This document shows, one piece after another, positions 1-11,239 of a stretch of DNA of 64,000 bases. Every line of letters starts with the position of its first letter. The stretch's first letter is position 1. This DNA comes from Inia geoffrensis. Taxonomy: Eukaryota > Chordata > Mammalia > Artiodactyla > Iniidae. The position numbers were made by a program, and so were the translations under genes. The stretch spans positions 148,628,237-148,692,236 of the forward strand of contig CM070899.1 of assembly GCA_036417435.1 (NCBI GenBank), given 5' to 3'. The notes under the pieces are model-generated. The model searched no databases, was not told the DNA's origin, and saw only the letters and a program-made list of their open reading frames with translations.

Positions 1-1
1 T

Positions 2-2035
2 GGAAACCAAAAGAAAGCTGGAGTAGCAATTCTCATATCAGACAAAATAGACTTGAAAATAAGGACTATCAGAAGAGACAAAGAAGGACACTACATAATG
101 ATCAAGGGATTGATCCAAGAAGATATAACAATTGTAAATATTTACGCACCCAAAATAGGAGCACCTCAATACATAAGGCAAATACTAACAGCCATAAAAG
201 GGGAAATCGACAGTAACACATTCAGAGTAGGGGACTTTAACACCCGACTTTCACCAAAGGACAGATCATCCAAAATGAAAATAAATAAGGAAACACAAGC
301 TTTAAATGATACATTAAACAAGATGGACTTAATTGATATCTATAGGACACTCCATCCAAAAACAACAGAATGCACAATTTTCTCAAGTGCTCATGGAACA
401 TTCTCCAGGATAGATCATATCTTGGGTCACAAATCAAGCCTAGGTAAATCTAAGAAAATTGACATTGTTTCAAGTATCTTTTCCGACCATAACGCTATGA
501 GACTAGATATCCATTACAGGAAAAGATCTGTAAAAAATACAAACACATGGAGGCTAAACAATACACTATTTAATAATGAAGTAATCACTGAAGAAAGCAA
601 AGACGAAATAAAAAAATACCTAGAAACAAATGACAATGGAGACACGAGGACCCCAAATCTATGGGATGCAGCAAACGCAGTTCTAAGAGGGAAGTTTATA
701 GCAATACAATCCTACCTTAAGAAACAGGAAACATCTCGAATAAACAACCTAACCTGGCACCTAAAGCAATCAGAGAAAGAAGAACAAAAAAACCCCAAAG
801 TTAGCAGAAGGAAAGAAATCATAAAGATCAGATCAGAAATAAATGAAAAAGAAATGAAGGAAACAATAGCAAAGATCAATAAAACTAAAAGCTGGTTCTG
901 TGAGAAGATAAACAAAATTGATAAACCATTAGCCAGACTCATCAAGAAAAAAAGGGAGAAGACTCAAATTAATAGAATTAGAAATGAAAAAGGAGAAGTA
1001 ACAACTGACACTGCAGAAATACAAAAGATCATGAGAGATTACTACAAGCAACTCTATGCCAATAAAATGGAAAACCTGGAAGAAGTGGACAAATTCTTAG
1101 ACATGCACAACCTGCCAAGACTGAATCAGGAAGAAATAGAAAATATGAACAGACTAATCACAAGCACTGAAATTGAAACTGTGATTAAAAATCTTCCAAC
1201 AAACAAAAGCCCAGGACCAGATGGCTTCACAGGCGAATTCTATCAAACATTCACAGAAGAGCTAACACCTATCTTATTCAAACTCTTCCAAAATAGAGCA
1301 GAGGGAGGAACACTCCCAAACTCATTCTACGAGGCCACCATCACCCTGATAGCAAAACCAGACAAGGATGTCACAAAGAAAGAGAACTACAGGCCAATAT
1401 CACTGATGAACATAGATGCAAAAATCCTCAACAAAATACTAGCAAACAGAATCCAACAGCACATCAAAAGGACCATACACCATGATCAAGTGGGGTTTAT
1501 TCCAGGAATGCAAGGATTCTTCAATACACGCAAATCAATCAACGTGATACACCACATTAACAAATTGAAGGAGCAAAACCATATGATCATCTCAATAGAT
1601 GCAGAGAAAGCTTTTGACAAAATTCAACACCCATTTATGATAAAAACCCTGCAGAAAGTAGGCACAGAGGGAACTTTCCTCAACATAATAAAGGCCATAT
1701 ATGACAAACCCACAGCCAACATCATTCTTAATGGTGAAAAACTGAAAGCATTTCCACTAAGATCAGGAATAAGACAAGGTTCCCCACTCTCACCACTCTT
1801 ATTCAACATAGTTTTCGAAATTTTAGCCACAGCAATCAGAGAAGAAAAGGAAATAAAAGGAAACCAAATCAGAAAAGAAGAAGTAAAGCTGTCACTGTTT
1901 GCAGATGACATGATACTATACACAGAGAATCCTAAAGATGCTACCAGAAAACTACTAGAGCTAATCAATGAATTTGGTAAAGCAGCAGGATACAAAATTA
2001 ATGCACAGAAATCTCTGGCATTCCTTATACACTAA
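2..2035 (+). pseudogene. L1 copy A ORF2, endonuclease C-part to reverse transcriptase
   Basis: This is the longest open frame in the window. It is open from base 2, so it enters from outside rather than starting at the first TTG/ATG. It encodes the second part of the APE-type endonuclease, which nicks target DNA, and the reverse transcriptase, which copies L1 RNA at the nick. Endonuclease landmarks are VGDFNT (near 225-243), SRIDHILG (near 409-430) and SDHNA (near 484-498). RT landmarks are SPGPDGF (near 1210), [13 protein letters not shown] (near 1770-1810) and the catalytic FADD at 1898-1909, so the active-site residues are present. One extra T near 2025, compared with 52350-52365, shifts the frame into a stop at 2033. 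Full ORF2 is about 1,275 codons; this part covers roughly half. Confidence 0.95.
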
Positions 2036-2141
2036 TGACGAAAAATCTGAAGTGAAATCAAGAAAATACTCCTATTTACCACTGCAACAAAAAGAATAAA
2101 ATATCTAGGAATAAACCTACCTAAGGAGACAAAAGACCTGT

Positions 2142-2876
2142 ATGCAGAAAATTATGACACTGATGAAAGAAATTAAAGATGATACAAATAGATGGAGAGA
2201 TATACCATGTTTTTGGATGGGAAGAATCAACATTGTGAAAATGACTCTACTACCGAATGCAATCTACAGATTCAATGCAATCCCTATCAAACTACCACTG
2301 GCATTTTTCACAGAACTAGAACAAAAAATTTCACAATTTGTATGGAAACATAAAAGACCCCGAATAGCCAAAGCAATCTTGAGAACGAAAAACAGAGCTG
2401 GAGGAATCAGGCTCCCTGACTTCAGACTATACTACAAAGCTACAGTAATCAAGACAGTATGGTACTGGCACAAAAACAGAAAGATAGATCAATGGAACAG
2501 GATAGAAAGCCCAGAGATAAACCCACGCACATGTGGTCACCTTATCTTTGATAAAGGAGGCAGGAATGTACAGTGGAGAAAGGACAGCCTCTTCAATAAG
2601 TGGTACTGGGAAAACTGGACAGATACACGTAAAAGTATGAGATTAGATCACTCCCTAACACCATACACAAAAATAAGCTCAAAATGGATTAAAGACCTAA
2701 ACGTAAGGCCAGACACTATCAAACTCTTAGAGGAAAATATAGGCAGAACACTCTATGACATAAACCACAGCAAGATCTTTTTTGACCCACCTCCTAGAGA
2801 AATGGAAATTAAAACAAAAATAAACAAATGGGACCTAATGAAACTTCAAAGCTTTTGCACAGCAAATAAACCATAA
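2142..2876 (+). pseudogene. L1 copy A ORF2, segment after reverse transcriptase
   Basis: A 244-codon frame continues ORF2 downstream of the RT core (thumb and connecting region): [23 protein letters not shown] and [14 protein letters not shown] are standard L1 post-RT sequence. It is out of frame with 2-2035 because of one extra base near 2025, one missing base near 2055-2085 and two missing near 2147, judged against 52340-52500. A further one-base loss near 2868 closes it. The ATG at 2142 is internal and not a real start. No independent function is expected. Confidence 0.93.
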
Positions 2877-2967
2877 ACAAGGCCAAAAGACAACCCTCAG
2901 AATGGGGGAAAATATTTGCAAATGAAGCAACTGACAAAGGATAATCTCCAAAATTTATAAGCAGCTC

Positions 2968-3619
2968 ATGCAGCTCAATAACGAGAAAACAAACAACCCA
3001 ATCCAAAAATGGGCAGAAGACCTAAATAGACATTTCTCCAAAGAAGATATACAGACTGCCAACAAACACATGAACGAATGCTCAACATCATTAATCATTA
3101 GAGAAATGCAAATCAAAACTACAATGAGATATCATCTCATACCAGTCAGAATGGCCATCATCAAAAAATCTAGAAACAATAAATGCTGGAGAGGGTGTGG
3201 AGAAAAGGAAACCCTCTTGCACTGTTGGTGGGAATGTAAATTGATACAGCCACTGTGGAGAACAGTATGGAGGTTCCTTAAAAAACTACAAATAGAACTA
3301 CCGTATGACCCAGCAATCCCACTACTGGACATATACCCTGAGAATACCATAATTCAAAAAGAGTCATGCACCAAAATTGTTCACTGCAGCTCTATTTTCA
3401 ATAGCCCGTAGATGGAATCAACCTAAGTGTCCATCATCGGATGAATGGATAAAGAAGATGTGGCACATATATACAATGGAATATTACTCAGCCATAAAAA
3501 GAAATGAAATTGAGCTATTTATAATGAGGTGGATAGACCTAGAGTCTGTCATACAGAGTGAAGTAAGTCAGAAAGAGAAAGACAAATACCGTATGCTAGC
3601 ACATATATATGGAATTTAA
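2968..3619 (+). pseudogene. L1 copy A ORF2, C-terminal cysteine region
   Basis: Two overlapping frames (2968-3411 and 3377-3619) hold the ORF2 C-terminus. The Cys/His cluster [18 protein letters not shown] keeps the C-x3-C-x7-H-x4-C spacing of L1 ORF2, a domain needed for RNA binding and retrotransposition. A one-base indel near 3375-3400 moves the reading to the second frame, which ends in the usual KYRMLAHIYGI-type terminus with the ORF2 stop at 3617-3619. The 3' UTR follows directly. Confidence 0.92.
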
Positions 3620-3999
3620 GAAAAAAAAATGTCATGAAGAACCTAGGGGTAAGACAGGAATAAGGACACAGACCTACTAGAGTATGGACTTGAGGATATG
3701 GGGAGGGGGAAGGGTAAGCTGTGACAAAGCGAGAGAGAGGCATGGACATATATACGCTACCAAACGTAAGGTAGATAGCTAGTGGGAAGCAGCTGCATAG
3801 CACAGGGAGATCAGCTTGGTTCTTTGTGAACGCCTGGAGGGGTGGGATGGGGCGGGTGGGAGGGAGGGAGGGAGACGCAAGAGGGAAGAGATATGGGAAT
3901 ATATGTATATGTATAACTGATTCACTTTGTTATAAAGCAGAAACTCACACACCATTGTAAAGCAATTATTCTCCAATAAAGATGTAAAAAAAATAATAA
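3620..3999 (+). other. L1 copy A 3' UTR with poly(A) signal
   Basis: The non-coding 3' end has a G-rich polypurine stretch (about 3835-3875, GGGAGGGAGGGAGGGAG), typical of L1 3' UTRs, and an AATAAA at 3975-3980 followed by an interrupted A-rich tail. It resembles 50760-51140 (plus) and 34307-34670 (minus), so all three belong to related subfamilies. Confidence 0.9.
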
Positions 4000-4411
4000 T
4001 TAGCATCTTTAAGTCTTTTCATCGTTATTGTTTTACTTTGATGCTTTTACCAAAATGTTTCTGCGCAAAAATGCCTTATCTTCAAGGAGATTCATGGAAA
4101 GAACTTTGGCATACACAGATTCCTGATAAGTTTAAGATCATAAAACTCAACTGGGTAAGAATTTCTGGAACTAATGAAAAAACTGGATTCAAGCAGAACA
4201 AGTATGAATTACATGGGTCTGAATGAACTCAGGAGAATAATTACAATTTTAATAACTTTTTGTTTGAAACATGGGTGTTTCCTTAATACGGAAACCTTTT
4301 ATCTTAAACTATCCACGACATATAACAACTTGGTAAAGTATACCTTTACAAAGAAAGATGAAAGAATTATTTTTTTCTCTCTATCTGATCCGTCCAGAAT
4401 TTGAAAACTCT
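4000..4411 (+). other. Unclassified sequence, possible dispersed retrosequence
   Basis: No gene is recognised. About 4200-4270 is similar, by eye, to the reverse complement of 32885-32955: both translate to NYMG-L-x-EL-x-R-x-I-x-I-x2-TFC. The second copy lies inside a small insertion with a long TSD, so this may be another copy of the same dispersed family or source transcript. No poly(A) tail or TSD is obvious here. Confidence 0.45.
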
Positions 4412-4424
4412 TTGAGTTTTCTTC

Positions 4425-4631
4425 TTTTTTTTTTTTTTTGCGGTACGTGGGCCTCTCACTGCTGTGGCCTCTCCCGTTGCAGAACACACGCTCCGGACGT
4501 GCAGCCTCAGTGGCCACAGCTCACGGGCTCAGCTGCTCTGCAGCATGTGGGATCTTCCCAGACCAGGGCACGAACCCGTGTCCCCTGCATCGCCAGGCGG
4601 ACTCTCAACCACTGCGCCACCAGGGAAGCCC
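4425..4631 (-). mobile_element. CHR-2-type tRNA-derived SINE
   Basis: Poly(T) at 4425-4439, then the reverse complement of the CHR SINE ending GCCACCAGGGAAGCCC, the tRNA-related head. Near-matching TSDs flank it: TTGAGTTTTCTT at 4412-4423 and TTGAGTATTCTT at 4632-4643. Several CpG decays suggest it is somewhat older than the copies at 9272 and 36065. Open frames across it are spurious. Confidence 0.95.
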
Positions 4632-4699
4632 TTGAGTATTCTTTTTATGGCAAAATGTTACTTAATTAGGTAAGTTCAGTAAGAATCTGTTCTCCTTCA

Positions 4700-5141
4700 A
4701 AAAAGAAGCGGACTCACAGATATAGAGTAGGAACTAGTGGTTACCAGTGGGGAGAGGAAAGGGGGGAGGGGCAATATAGGGGTCAGGGAGTAAGAGGTAC
4801 AAACCATTAGGTATAAAATAGCTACAAGGATATACTGTACAACACGGGGAATATAGCCAATATTTTATAATAACTATAAATGGATTATAAGCCTTACAAA
4901 TTGTGGATTTCAGAGATTGGCACAACATTGTATTGGTAAATTATCGATACTTCAGTTAAAAAAATAAAATAAAAATATGTTAAGATTTTAAAGGGATAAA
5001 AATTTTAAAAAATAAATAAAATTTGTGAATCACTATATTGTACACCTGTAACTTATATAATATTGTACAGCAACTATACTTCAATTCCAATTTTTAAGTA
5101 ATTAACTTTTAAAAATAAATAACTAAAAAAAATAAAAAGGA
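4700..5141 (+). mobile_element. L1 3' UTR fragment (artiodactyl type)
   Basis: Starting near ACTCACAGATATAGAGTAGG, the sequence follows a known artiodactyl L1 3' UTR: GTGGTTACCAGTGGGGAGAG, ACTGTACAACACGGGGAATA, then TACACCTGTAACTTATATAA and an A-rich end. The tail part is partly repeated (about 4885-4950 and 5020-5090) around an A/T-rich stretch. No ORF2 is attached, so it is a heavily 5'-truncated insert. Confidence 0.75.
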
Positions 5142-5689
5142 ACCTGTTCTTGTTGTAACAGGACACAACTGGAAACATAGATTATATTACCAAATCTTTG
5201 ACCCGAATGTCGTATTTAAGAGGGCTGTTCCTAGTCTCAGATGTGACCAGATAGTTTTAAGGAATTAAGTTGGCTTTACAGAGCCAGTAAAACCCCTTGG
5301 AAAAAATCAACCGGGTACCGTGCTTGCAAAACTCCAGGAAAGCAGTCTTAGAAAGAGTTCATATGGTCAATCACTATTCTTGCTGCACTTTTATAAATAT
5401 TCAAGCCACATTTAATGCAAACAAATCAGTCTTACTGTAGTCATCCTTGGAAAAAAGAAATGGGAATAACTGGAGAAAGAAAAATTGTTTGCTCATTTGT
5501 CTATATTAGATTCTAGTCCTGTTAATTATCTTTAAGATTTTGGTATATACCTGTAAGTTTGACTGAATCCTGAGTTCTTACAGTTTCTTCAAATGTCTGA
5601 CTGTAACTTCCCAAACTAATATTTTGGATTTTCTCCTACCCGCTCATTTGGAATTAGTGAGAGGAAAGATTACCCTTATATTTCCTTAA
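5142..5689. other. No recognisable feature (possible eroded ERV interior)
   Basis: About 550 bp of non-repetitive sequence with no sustained open frame and no repeat I can name. Lying directly upstream of retroviral env remnants in the same orientation, it may be decayed ERV interior, but I see no gag or pol motif. Confidence 0.4.
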
Positions 5690-6399
5690 AAGGGACTAAC
5701 TAGATCTTCCTCCCTACCCAGATGACAGCCAAACTTCAGGGACTTGAACCTTGGTATGCATCTCACAGCTGAAGAGGGCTGCACCTGACATTTGGTCCTG
5801 TGCAAATGATGGAGACCTCCAACTAAAATTGACTAGGAAGAGAGCTGGCTGACGGCACAGTAGATTGCTTCCTCCCAAGATGCCAGAATAAGATTTTATA
5901 CTTTAACATAAAACCCTTTTTTTCTTCCCTTTTTACCTTTACTCTGGCATTGGCCTGGAAAGATAACACCATCATTCACATGCCCCAAGGCATTGCTAAA
6001 GCTGGTAAACTCTGAAATTTAAAACAACTTGTTATTTCAGGCTAGGAGAAAATCTAACTGATTCCTGGCTTAAATGGGCAAATGCAACAATTACTGCAAA
6101 CGAATTTACTAACAGTGTCATCTTAGCGGAAGTGTTTTGTGCTCAAGAAGATTAATTGTTGTCTGTGCTGGTTATCATTCTCCTTGGCCTGGATGCCTGG
6201 TGCATAACCCAGCAACGTTATTAGGTTACCTAACTGTGCTGTTAACTGTTCACAGTCAGACTGAGACACCTCATTGGTCAACCCCCCTGAATTCAAATAG
6301 TTTAATTAGAAAGGAACTACCAGAAGGCATTCTTGACTAAGGATCTGCTTCCTTTGGCAGGGCTATACTTCCCTAGTTAAAAGTAAATGTAGAAGAGAA
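5690..6399 (+). pseudogene. Degraded class I ERV env, surface-subunit region
   Basis: Short discontinuous stretches resemble the surface (SU) half of a gammaretrovirus-like env, for example WKDNTIIHMPQGIAKAG near 5957-6010, and lead collinearly into the recognisable transmembrane subunit downstream. Stops and frameshifts occur every few tens of codons, so there is no product. The assignment rests mainly on position and order; the 5' limit is uncertain. Confidence 0.5.
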
Positions 6400-6400
6400 T

Positions 6401-6835
6401 ATGATCAGAAATCTCGCCTTAACTATTGAGAATATTGTAGAATCCACTGCTAAGATGTTAGCTGACAAAAAAATCCTTAGATTCTCTGGTAAATTTGTTC
6501 TTGATAACAGGATCACTCTTAATTCTCTTTTAGCTGAGCCAGGAGGTGTCTCTTCTGTGGGCAACACAGCCTGCTGCACCTGGATTAACACTTCTGGGAA
6601 GGTTGAAACTCAGTTACATAAGGTCCCTGAGCAAGACACTTGGCTTAAAAAGGGGACTCCTTCCACAGGGTCTTTCTCTGACTTATTTGATTTTGACTGG
6701 TTTGGGTCTGGGGGACCATGGCTATAAAGTGCACTCCAAGCAATGGGAATTATTCTGCTTATAATAATCAGAGTAATCTCCCTGGTGTGTTGTATTCTCT
6801 CAAAAGATTTAAGTATGTGTTCACAGCTGCTAACC
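6401..6835 (+). pseudogene. Class I ERV env, transmembrane-subunit remnant
   Basis: A 108-codon open stretch (6401-6727) carries features of a gammaretrovirus-type TM subunit: a segment in the position of the immunosuppressive-like region (about residues 33-48), a CC pair at residues 58-59 and the membrane-proximal DLFDFDWFGSGGPWL. The first cysteine of the CX6CC motif is replaced by Ser (residue 51, codon TCT at 6551). An in-frame TAA at 6725-6727 falls just before a hydrophobic segment (GIILLIIIRVISLV) that continues in the same frame to about 6850. With the stop, the missing Cys and the shattered SU region it cannot encode a functional envelope. It is an old fixed relic. Confidence 0.85.
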
Positions 6836-7084
6836 ACCAAGCAAATAATTTCCCTAAGACTGTAATATTAGAAAAGAAATGAAGAGAATGGCCAAGTTAA
6901 AAATTGTGAACCTGAAGCTATGGCCTGTGAATATTATAGACATTAAGCAAAAAATGTCATGAGGTATGAATGCCACACAAAGGATCAACAAAAGGTGCCA
7001 GAACTACAGAGCAGTAACTGAGAATACTGCTACCTAACGCTTTAAATTTTTACCACATCTCTCAGCTAAGCTAAGAGTCTAATC

Positions 7085-7097
7085 AAATGGGGGAAAT
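7085..7097 (+). promoter_or_regulatory. ERV 3' polypurine tract
   Basis: AAATGGGGGAAAT lies immediately before the TGTTA that opens the LTR. Retroviral plus-strand DNA synthesis is primed at such a tract directly upstream of the 3' LTR, so it fixes both orientation and LTR boundary. Confidence 0.85.
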
Positions 7098-7572
7098 TGT
7101 TAAAAAAAGAGACAGCAGGCCCCAAATGGAGTCACTGGTGCTACGACTTTATCACCAAATCGAGACATAATACCAAACCTAACTGCAATTTTAGCTTCTC
7201 TCAAGAATATAACCTTTAACCAGCCAATCTGGAATTACCTGGTCAGAATTATTGGGGTAATCCACCCTAGAGAACCCTTCTATTCCCCTAAGGAGCGCAA
7301 CCTTCCCTGAAACAACACGTTCTTCGCTAATAATTTCCTTTTTTGCCTACTTTCTACCTTTAAAAATCTTTCCTATTCTGTAGCTTGGCAAAGCTCTTTC
7401 TACTTGCTAGTTGGGATGCTGCTTTATTCATGAATTGTTTGATAAAGCCAATTTGATGTATCTGTGGGGAGGAAGGTGATCTCCGCGTCTTACTCTTCCG
7501 CCATCTTTCTTAATCTCCGATAAAGCCAATTTGATTGTTGAGCTTACTCAGTTGAATTTTTGTTATTTAACA
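7098..7572 (+). repeat. 3' LTR of class I ERV
   Basis: 475 bp bounded by TGTTA (7098-7102) and TAACA (7568-7572), the inverted ends expected of an LTR, directly following a polypurine tract and env remnants. No matching 5' LTR is upstream in the window, so the 5' half of the provirus is lost. A 17-bp direct repeat GATAAAGCCAATTTGAT occurs at 7441-7457 and 7519-7535, around 61 bp that include CCGCCATCTTT, a YY1-type site on the minus strand. No perfect AATAAA was seen. Confidence 0.85.
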
Positions 7573-8094
7573 CAACTAATCCACAGAGTTTGGTCCAGTG
7601 GGGTCTTTTTCAAGGGTTGCAGTCAGCAATTAATGAGGCCAGCTTGACCCTGTCAGGAGCAGCTGCTCTGTCTCCTTTGAGGATTCGGGATTACTCCTTC
7701 ATTTCCCTTAATTACTCAATCAGTGTTAAATCAATCAATGAAATTAACACCATTCAAGTTAGGGAGACACTGTTGAGATAAAACTCATATATTTGTGACT
7801 CTTCCATCTCCTACATCTATCTAATAAGGGTTTAAAAATCTAATTTGTTTTTTGCCTCATTCTATTTGCTGAAGTTGTTGGTGTCCCCATCCTGCAGGTA
7901 TACTGGTGGCTTAGATGTCTGAGTCATCTTTCTTGCCTTGGTCTCTTGCCTCCTGTACAGCAGTGGTGTAATGTTGCTTTTCCCTGGTTCCCCACTTCTG
8001 CCTCTTTGGGGTTTATCCTAGTAACTATATTTTGCTTGTGTAAGCCAGAAAAAGAAAAAAAAAATAGAAAGAAAAAATCCCTTACTTTTTATGA
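7573..8094. other. No recognisable feature
   Basis: Unique-looking sequence of normal complexity after the LTR. No open frame worth reporting and no named repeat. Confidence 0.5.
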
Positions 8095-8235
8095 CAGAAA
8101 GAATGCTGAATTGGAAGTCAGGACACCTGGGTTTGTACCCTAATTGTTCAGCTAACTAGGGACATGACCTTGTATGAGATGCTTGACTTCCAGGTTTTTC
8201 CCTTATCCATATAAAGATGGACTTGATGTCCTTTT
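8095..8235 (+). repeat. MIR SINE fragment
   Basis: Follows the MIR core in order: GGAAGTCAGGACACCTGGGTT, then a diverged B-box region, GACCTTGTATGAGATGCTTGAC, and a tail like the usual cttatccat-taaagatgg end. Strongly diverged, as expected for an ancient mammal-wide SINE. Confidence 0.7.
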
Positions 8236-9257
8236 GGTGCTAAGTATGTTTATTCGGCAAAAGTTGTATTCAACTCATGGAGAAGGAAATAGCATTTATT
8301 AAGTTTCTTCTCTTTGTAGCAACTTTCTCTGGTGTTTTTATTTCTCTCTAGGTGATGCCCACCATGCCTCCATGACAAAGATAATTTCTTGTCCCTAAAA
8401 GGATTCTTCACATGGTCTCATAAGCTGTGTACTGTATACAAATTCATTCATTAATTCATTCATTCACTTCTTGTTTCCTGTATGTCTGACACTGTATTTC
8501 ATAGACAGATATAGACAAGAGCTTAGCATTTATCTGTGGCCTGAAAATAAATTACAAAATCCAAGATATTCTTTTCCTCTAGAGAGTTGTGAAATAAACC
8601 ATGTCCCATTTCTAATGTCCAAACTTCTAGTAATGTAGCTTCCTGGTTGAGACGGGATTAACAGAAAAAAAATAATAAGGCAATATTTGAAATTGCCCAT
8701 CTAAAGATTGACTCATTTTGTTAGCACTGCTGTAAGCAGCTCTTTGCAGGAAACTGCCCTCAGCATGAAGCCCCTTTGCTTCTCACTTTAGCAAAGCTGT
8801 ACTGTAACTCACTTTTAAACCAGGCACCTCAGTGCTCAACTCATCTCCAGCCCAAGCACACCTTTCAAATCTTTTGATCACGCAATACCCTGCCTAAATC
8901 ATTGGTTCTTTCTATAGATCAAAGTAGTAGAAATGAAGAATTAGTAATTAAAAGATGACCAGATCTCTTCCCTAGCTTCCCATTCAGTAATCTTGTGAAC
9001 AAACTGTGTGAACAAGATAACATCTAGAGGAAGATCACAAGAAGTCAACCAGCCTACACTCAGTGGGGGATGGTGATGACTCTGACGCCCTATCTCAGTG
9101 ACTAACTGACATTACTGCCCCTTTTCCTTTTAAAACTTTCATGGTCAAGCAGAATCTTCAGAGGTGGTTCTGGGGGGACACTGAGTCCACCATCTACCCA
9201 GATTGCCGGCATTCTGATGAAAAGCAACTTTCCTTTCTACCAACATTTTTCTCTCTC
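8236..9257. other. Mostly unassigned; short L2-like piece
   Basis: Around 8440-8530 a TTCATTCATTAATTCATTCATTC run followed by GTATGTCTGACACTGTATT resembles the reverse of an L2 3' end. The rest has no repeat, gene or RNA I can name. Confidence 0.4.
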
Positions 9258-9271
9258 AAGTATTGACTTTT

Positions 9272-9478
9272 TTTTTTTTTTTTTTGGCGTTACGCAGGCC
9301 TCTCACTGTCGTGGTCTCTCCCGTTGCAGAGCACAGGCTCCGGACGCACAGGCCCAGCGGCCATGGCTCACGGGCCCAGCCGCTCCACGGCATGTGGGAT
9401 CCTCCTAGACAGGGGCATGAACCCGCATCCCCTGCATCGGCAGGAGGACTCTCAACCACTGCGCCACCAGGGAAGCCC
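9272..9478 (-). mobile_element. CHR-2-type SINE with perfect TSD
   Basis: Poly(T), then the reverse complement of the CHR SINE ending ACCAGGGAAGCCC. A perfect 14-bp TSD, AAGTATTGACTTTT, flanks it at 9258-9271 and 9479-9492. Intact TSD and low divergence indicate a recent insertion. Confidence 0.97.
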
Positions 9479-9492
9479 AAGTATTGACTTTT

Positions 9493-10484
9493 GAGTGGCG
9501 AGCAGCTGGACCCAATTCAGTAACACTGCCTTTTGTGCCCATCGTTGATTGCAAATATCTGTGCCTCTCAGGCAGTACCCATCTGTTCTGGACTTTCTCT
9601 TTCTTACACATATGCAGTAGTGCTTCCGTAATTTCTAAGGAAAATAACCTGGAAATGGAAAACTTGTTGGAACAGAAGAATTAGGAAGTTGTGCTGAGAA
9701 TCAGATAAAATGTCAATACAAATAGCTATTTGTTAAAGCTGCTTTATTTCAGGTTTCATAAAATTTACAACCTGCTGAGAGATTTATGGGAAAGTGGGAC
9801 AAGTGGTGATATTAGCATATCTCCTACACTGTATGTTGAAGAAGGGCAATATGTGCATCAGATCTGATAATACCAGTGATAGAATATTAACCTGTTGGAA
9901 AGATAGGCTCCTTTGGGAATGCCCTGGAATAAGGGATGAGGAATAAAAACAAGGAGCTTAGCTTAAGAGAGGAAACACTGAGAGAGGACATGATGGCTCT
10001 GATCAAACATATTGAAGGGCTCTCAAAGAGAAGGAAGATTTGAGGTGAAATAGGACACATGAAACAAAGATAAAGACTTATTTTGTCTTAATACAAAAAA
10101 AGAAGAGAAACTTCCAACAGTTAGAATTGTCCCCTAAAGAAATACGTTACTGTGCAAAGTAATAAGTTCCTTGTCACTAGAGGTGTTCAACATAAGACCA
10201 AGTGCCAATTTTATGGAGAAACCCATGCATAATGACAAATGACTTTGATTATTGCTTTTTTAAATTTCCCTAAATCTTATGTTTTTTATTAGATTAAATT
10301 TCGATGACATTTTATTCTTTGGAAACTCTTCTCATTCTTTGGAAACTTTTTCTCACTATGCCTGTTTTCTTTCACAGTTGTGAATCACCTTCTCAACATC
10401 ACTTTACCATTTCTTTTCCTCTTCTCCCTTTTCCGCATGGGCAGTGGTGGTCTCCTTCTTATGACAGCATGTAAATTTTATTCA
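9493..10484. other. No recognisable feature
   Basis: A/T-rich sequence without open frames or named repeats. A local 20-bp tandem duplication (ATTCTTTGGAAACTCTTCTC) lies at 10314-10354. Confidence 0.45.
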
Positions 10485-10960
10485 ATTAAATTTAGTTTCA
10501 TGAATATTGGCTGAGCTCCCGTTGTACCTAAGTTCTGTGATATGTATAATGACAGGGAGAGTGTGGGTGAAGGGGATGGCACAAAGATGAATAGCATAGA
10601 GGACTGGGCTTAAGGGAATCTGCAAGATTCTAAGAAAAGAGAGAAGACCCAAAATAGCTATTGTATAAGACAGAAGATAACCACTGCTATTAAAAAAGTT
10701 AGTGGAGATCACATTTACTGGAATTGCTTCAGGGAGGAGATAGCATCTGAGAAGAACATTAAAGATCATGGAAGATGGATTTCAGCAGCCAAAGATAAAG
10801 AAAGCTGGGCATTTCTGAAATAGTTACCAGCTTGAGTATAGGCATAGAAGCAGAAAATGGCTGGATGTTTGGGACCAGCAAATAGCACATTTGGCAGGAC
10901 AGATGTCTTTAGCATGACAAGGTGAACAAAGTAGGTCTGGAACATCTAGCAGAGAACTTT
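10485..10960 (-). repeat. L2 LINE fragment
   Basis: Reads as the reverse complement of an L2 3' region: ATATTGGCTGAGCTCCCGTTG near the end, then the diverged equivalents of the usual gaggaggtagcattt and ttccaggcagag segments (about 10730-10800). Coding potential is gone. An open frame across it (10482-10769, minus) is spurious. Confidence 0.6.
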
Positions 10961-11239
10961 GAAGTTCAAGGAAAGCATTTTTTTATTAATTATAACTCAA
11001 GAAGCAATTGCAGAGTATTCAAGAGTAACAGAAAAATAATATGGTAAGAGTTCTTCTAGGGAAACTAATGTGCTAGTTTTATTTATGAAGGATTAGTATA
11101 GAAAAAGTCAAAAGTGGGAGAGTCAGCAGATCACTATGATGGTTTGAGAAATAGTAAGATTTCAAAGATTTCTGTGATAGTGCAAACGAGGTATGGAATC
11201 CTGGTTGGAGATTTCATGTTTAATTTATGCATTAATACT

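Larger units (their letters stand above)
1..3999 (+). mobile_element. LINE-1 copy A, 3' portion (5' end outside window)
   Basis: The window opens inside the ORF2 endonuclease domain of an L1 and runs through reverse transcriptase, the C-terminal Cys region and the 3' UTR to an A-rich end near 3981-3999. The order matches mammalian L1, and about 80-95% similar stretches recur at 34307-36004 and 47780-54165. It is a fairly young cetartiodactyl-type L1, but at least three frameshifts between 2020 and 2160 and one near 2868 make it non-autonomous. Whether it is 5' truncated cannot be seen. Confidence 0.96.

Noticed and set aside
53..2035. 660-codon frame as a novel gene
   Set aside because: It is L1 ORF2 (endonuclease plus reverse transcriptase), entering from outside the window and ending in a frameshift.
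4358..4673. Overlapping frames of 65-103 codons repeated across the window (also 9217-9611, 28733-29162, 36014-36414, 61864-62264)
   Set aside because: All are readings of CHR SINE copies on either strand; their mutual similarity is repeat identity, not a gene family.
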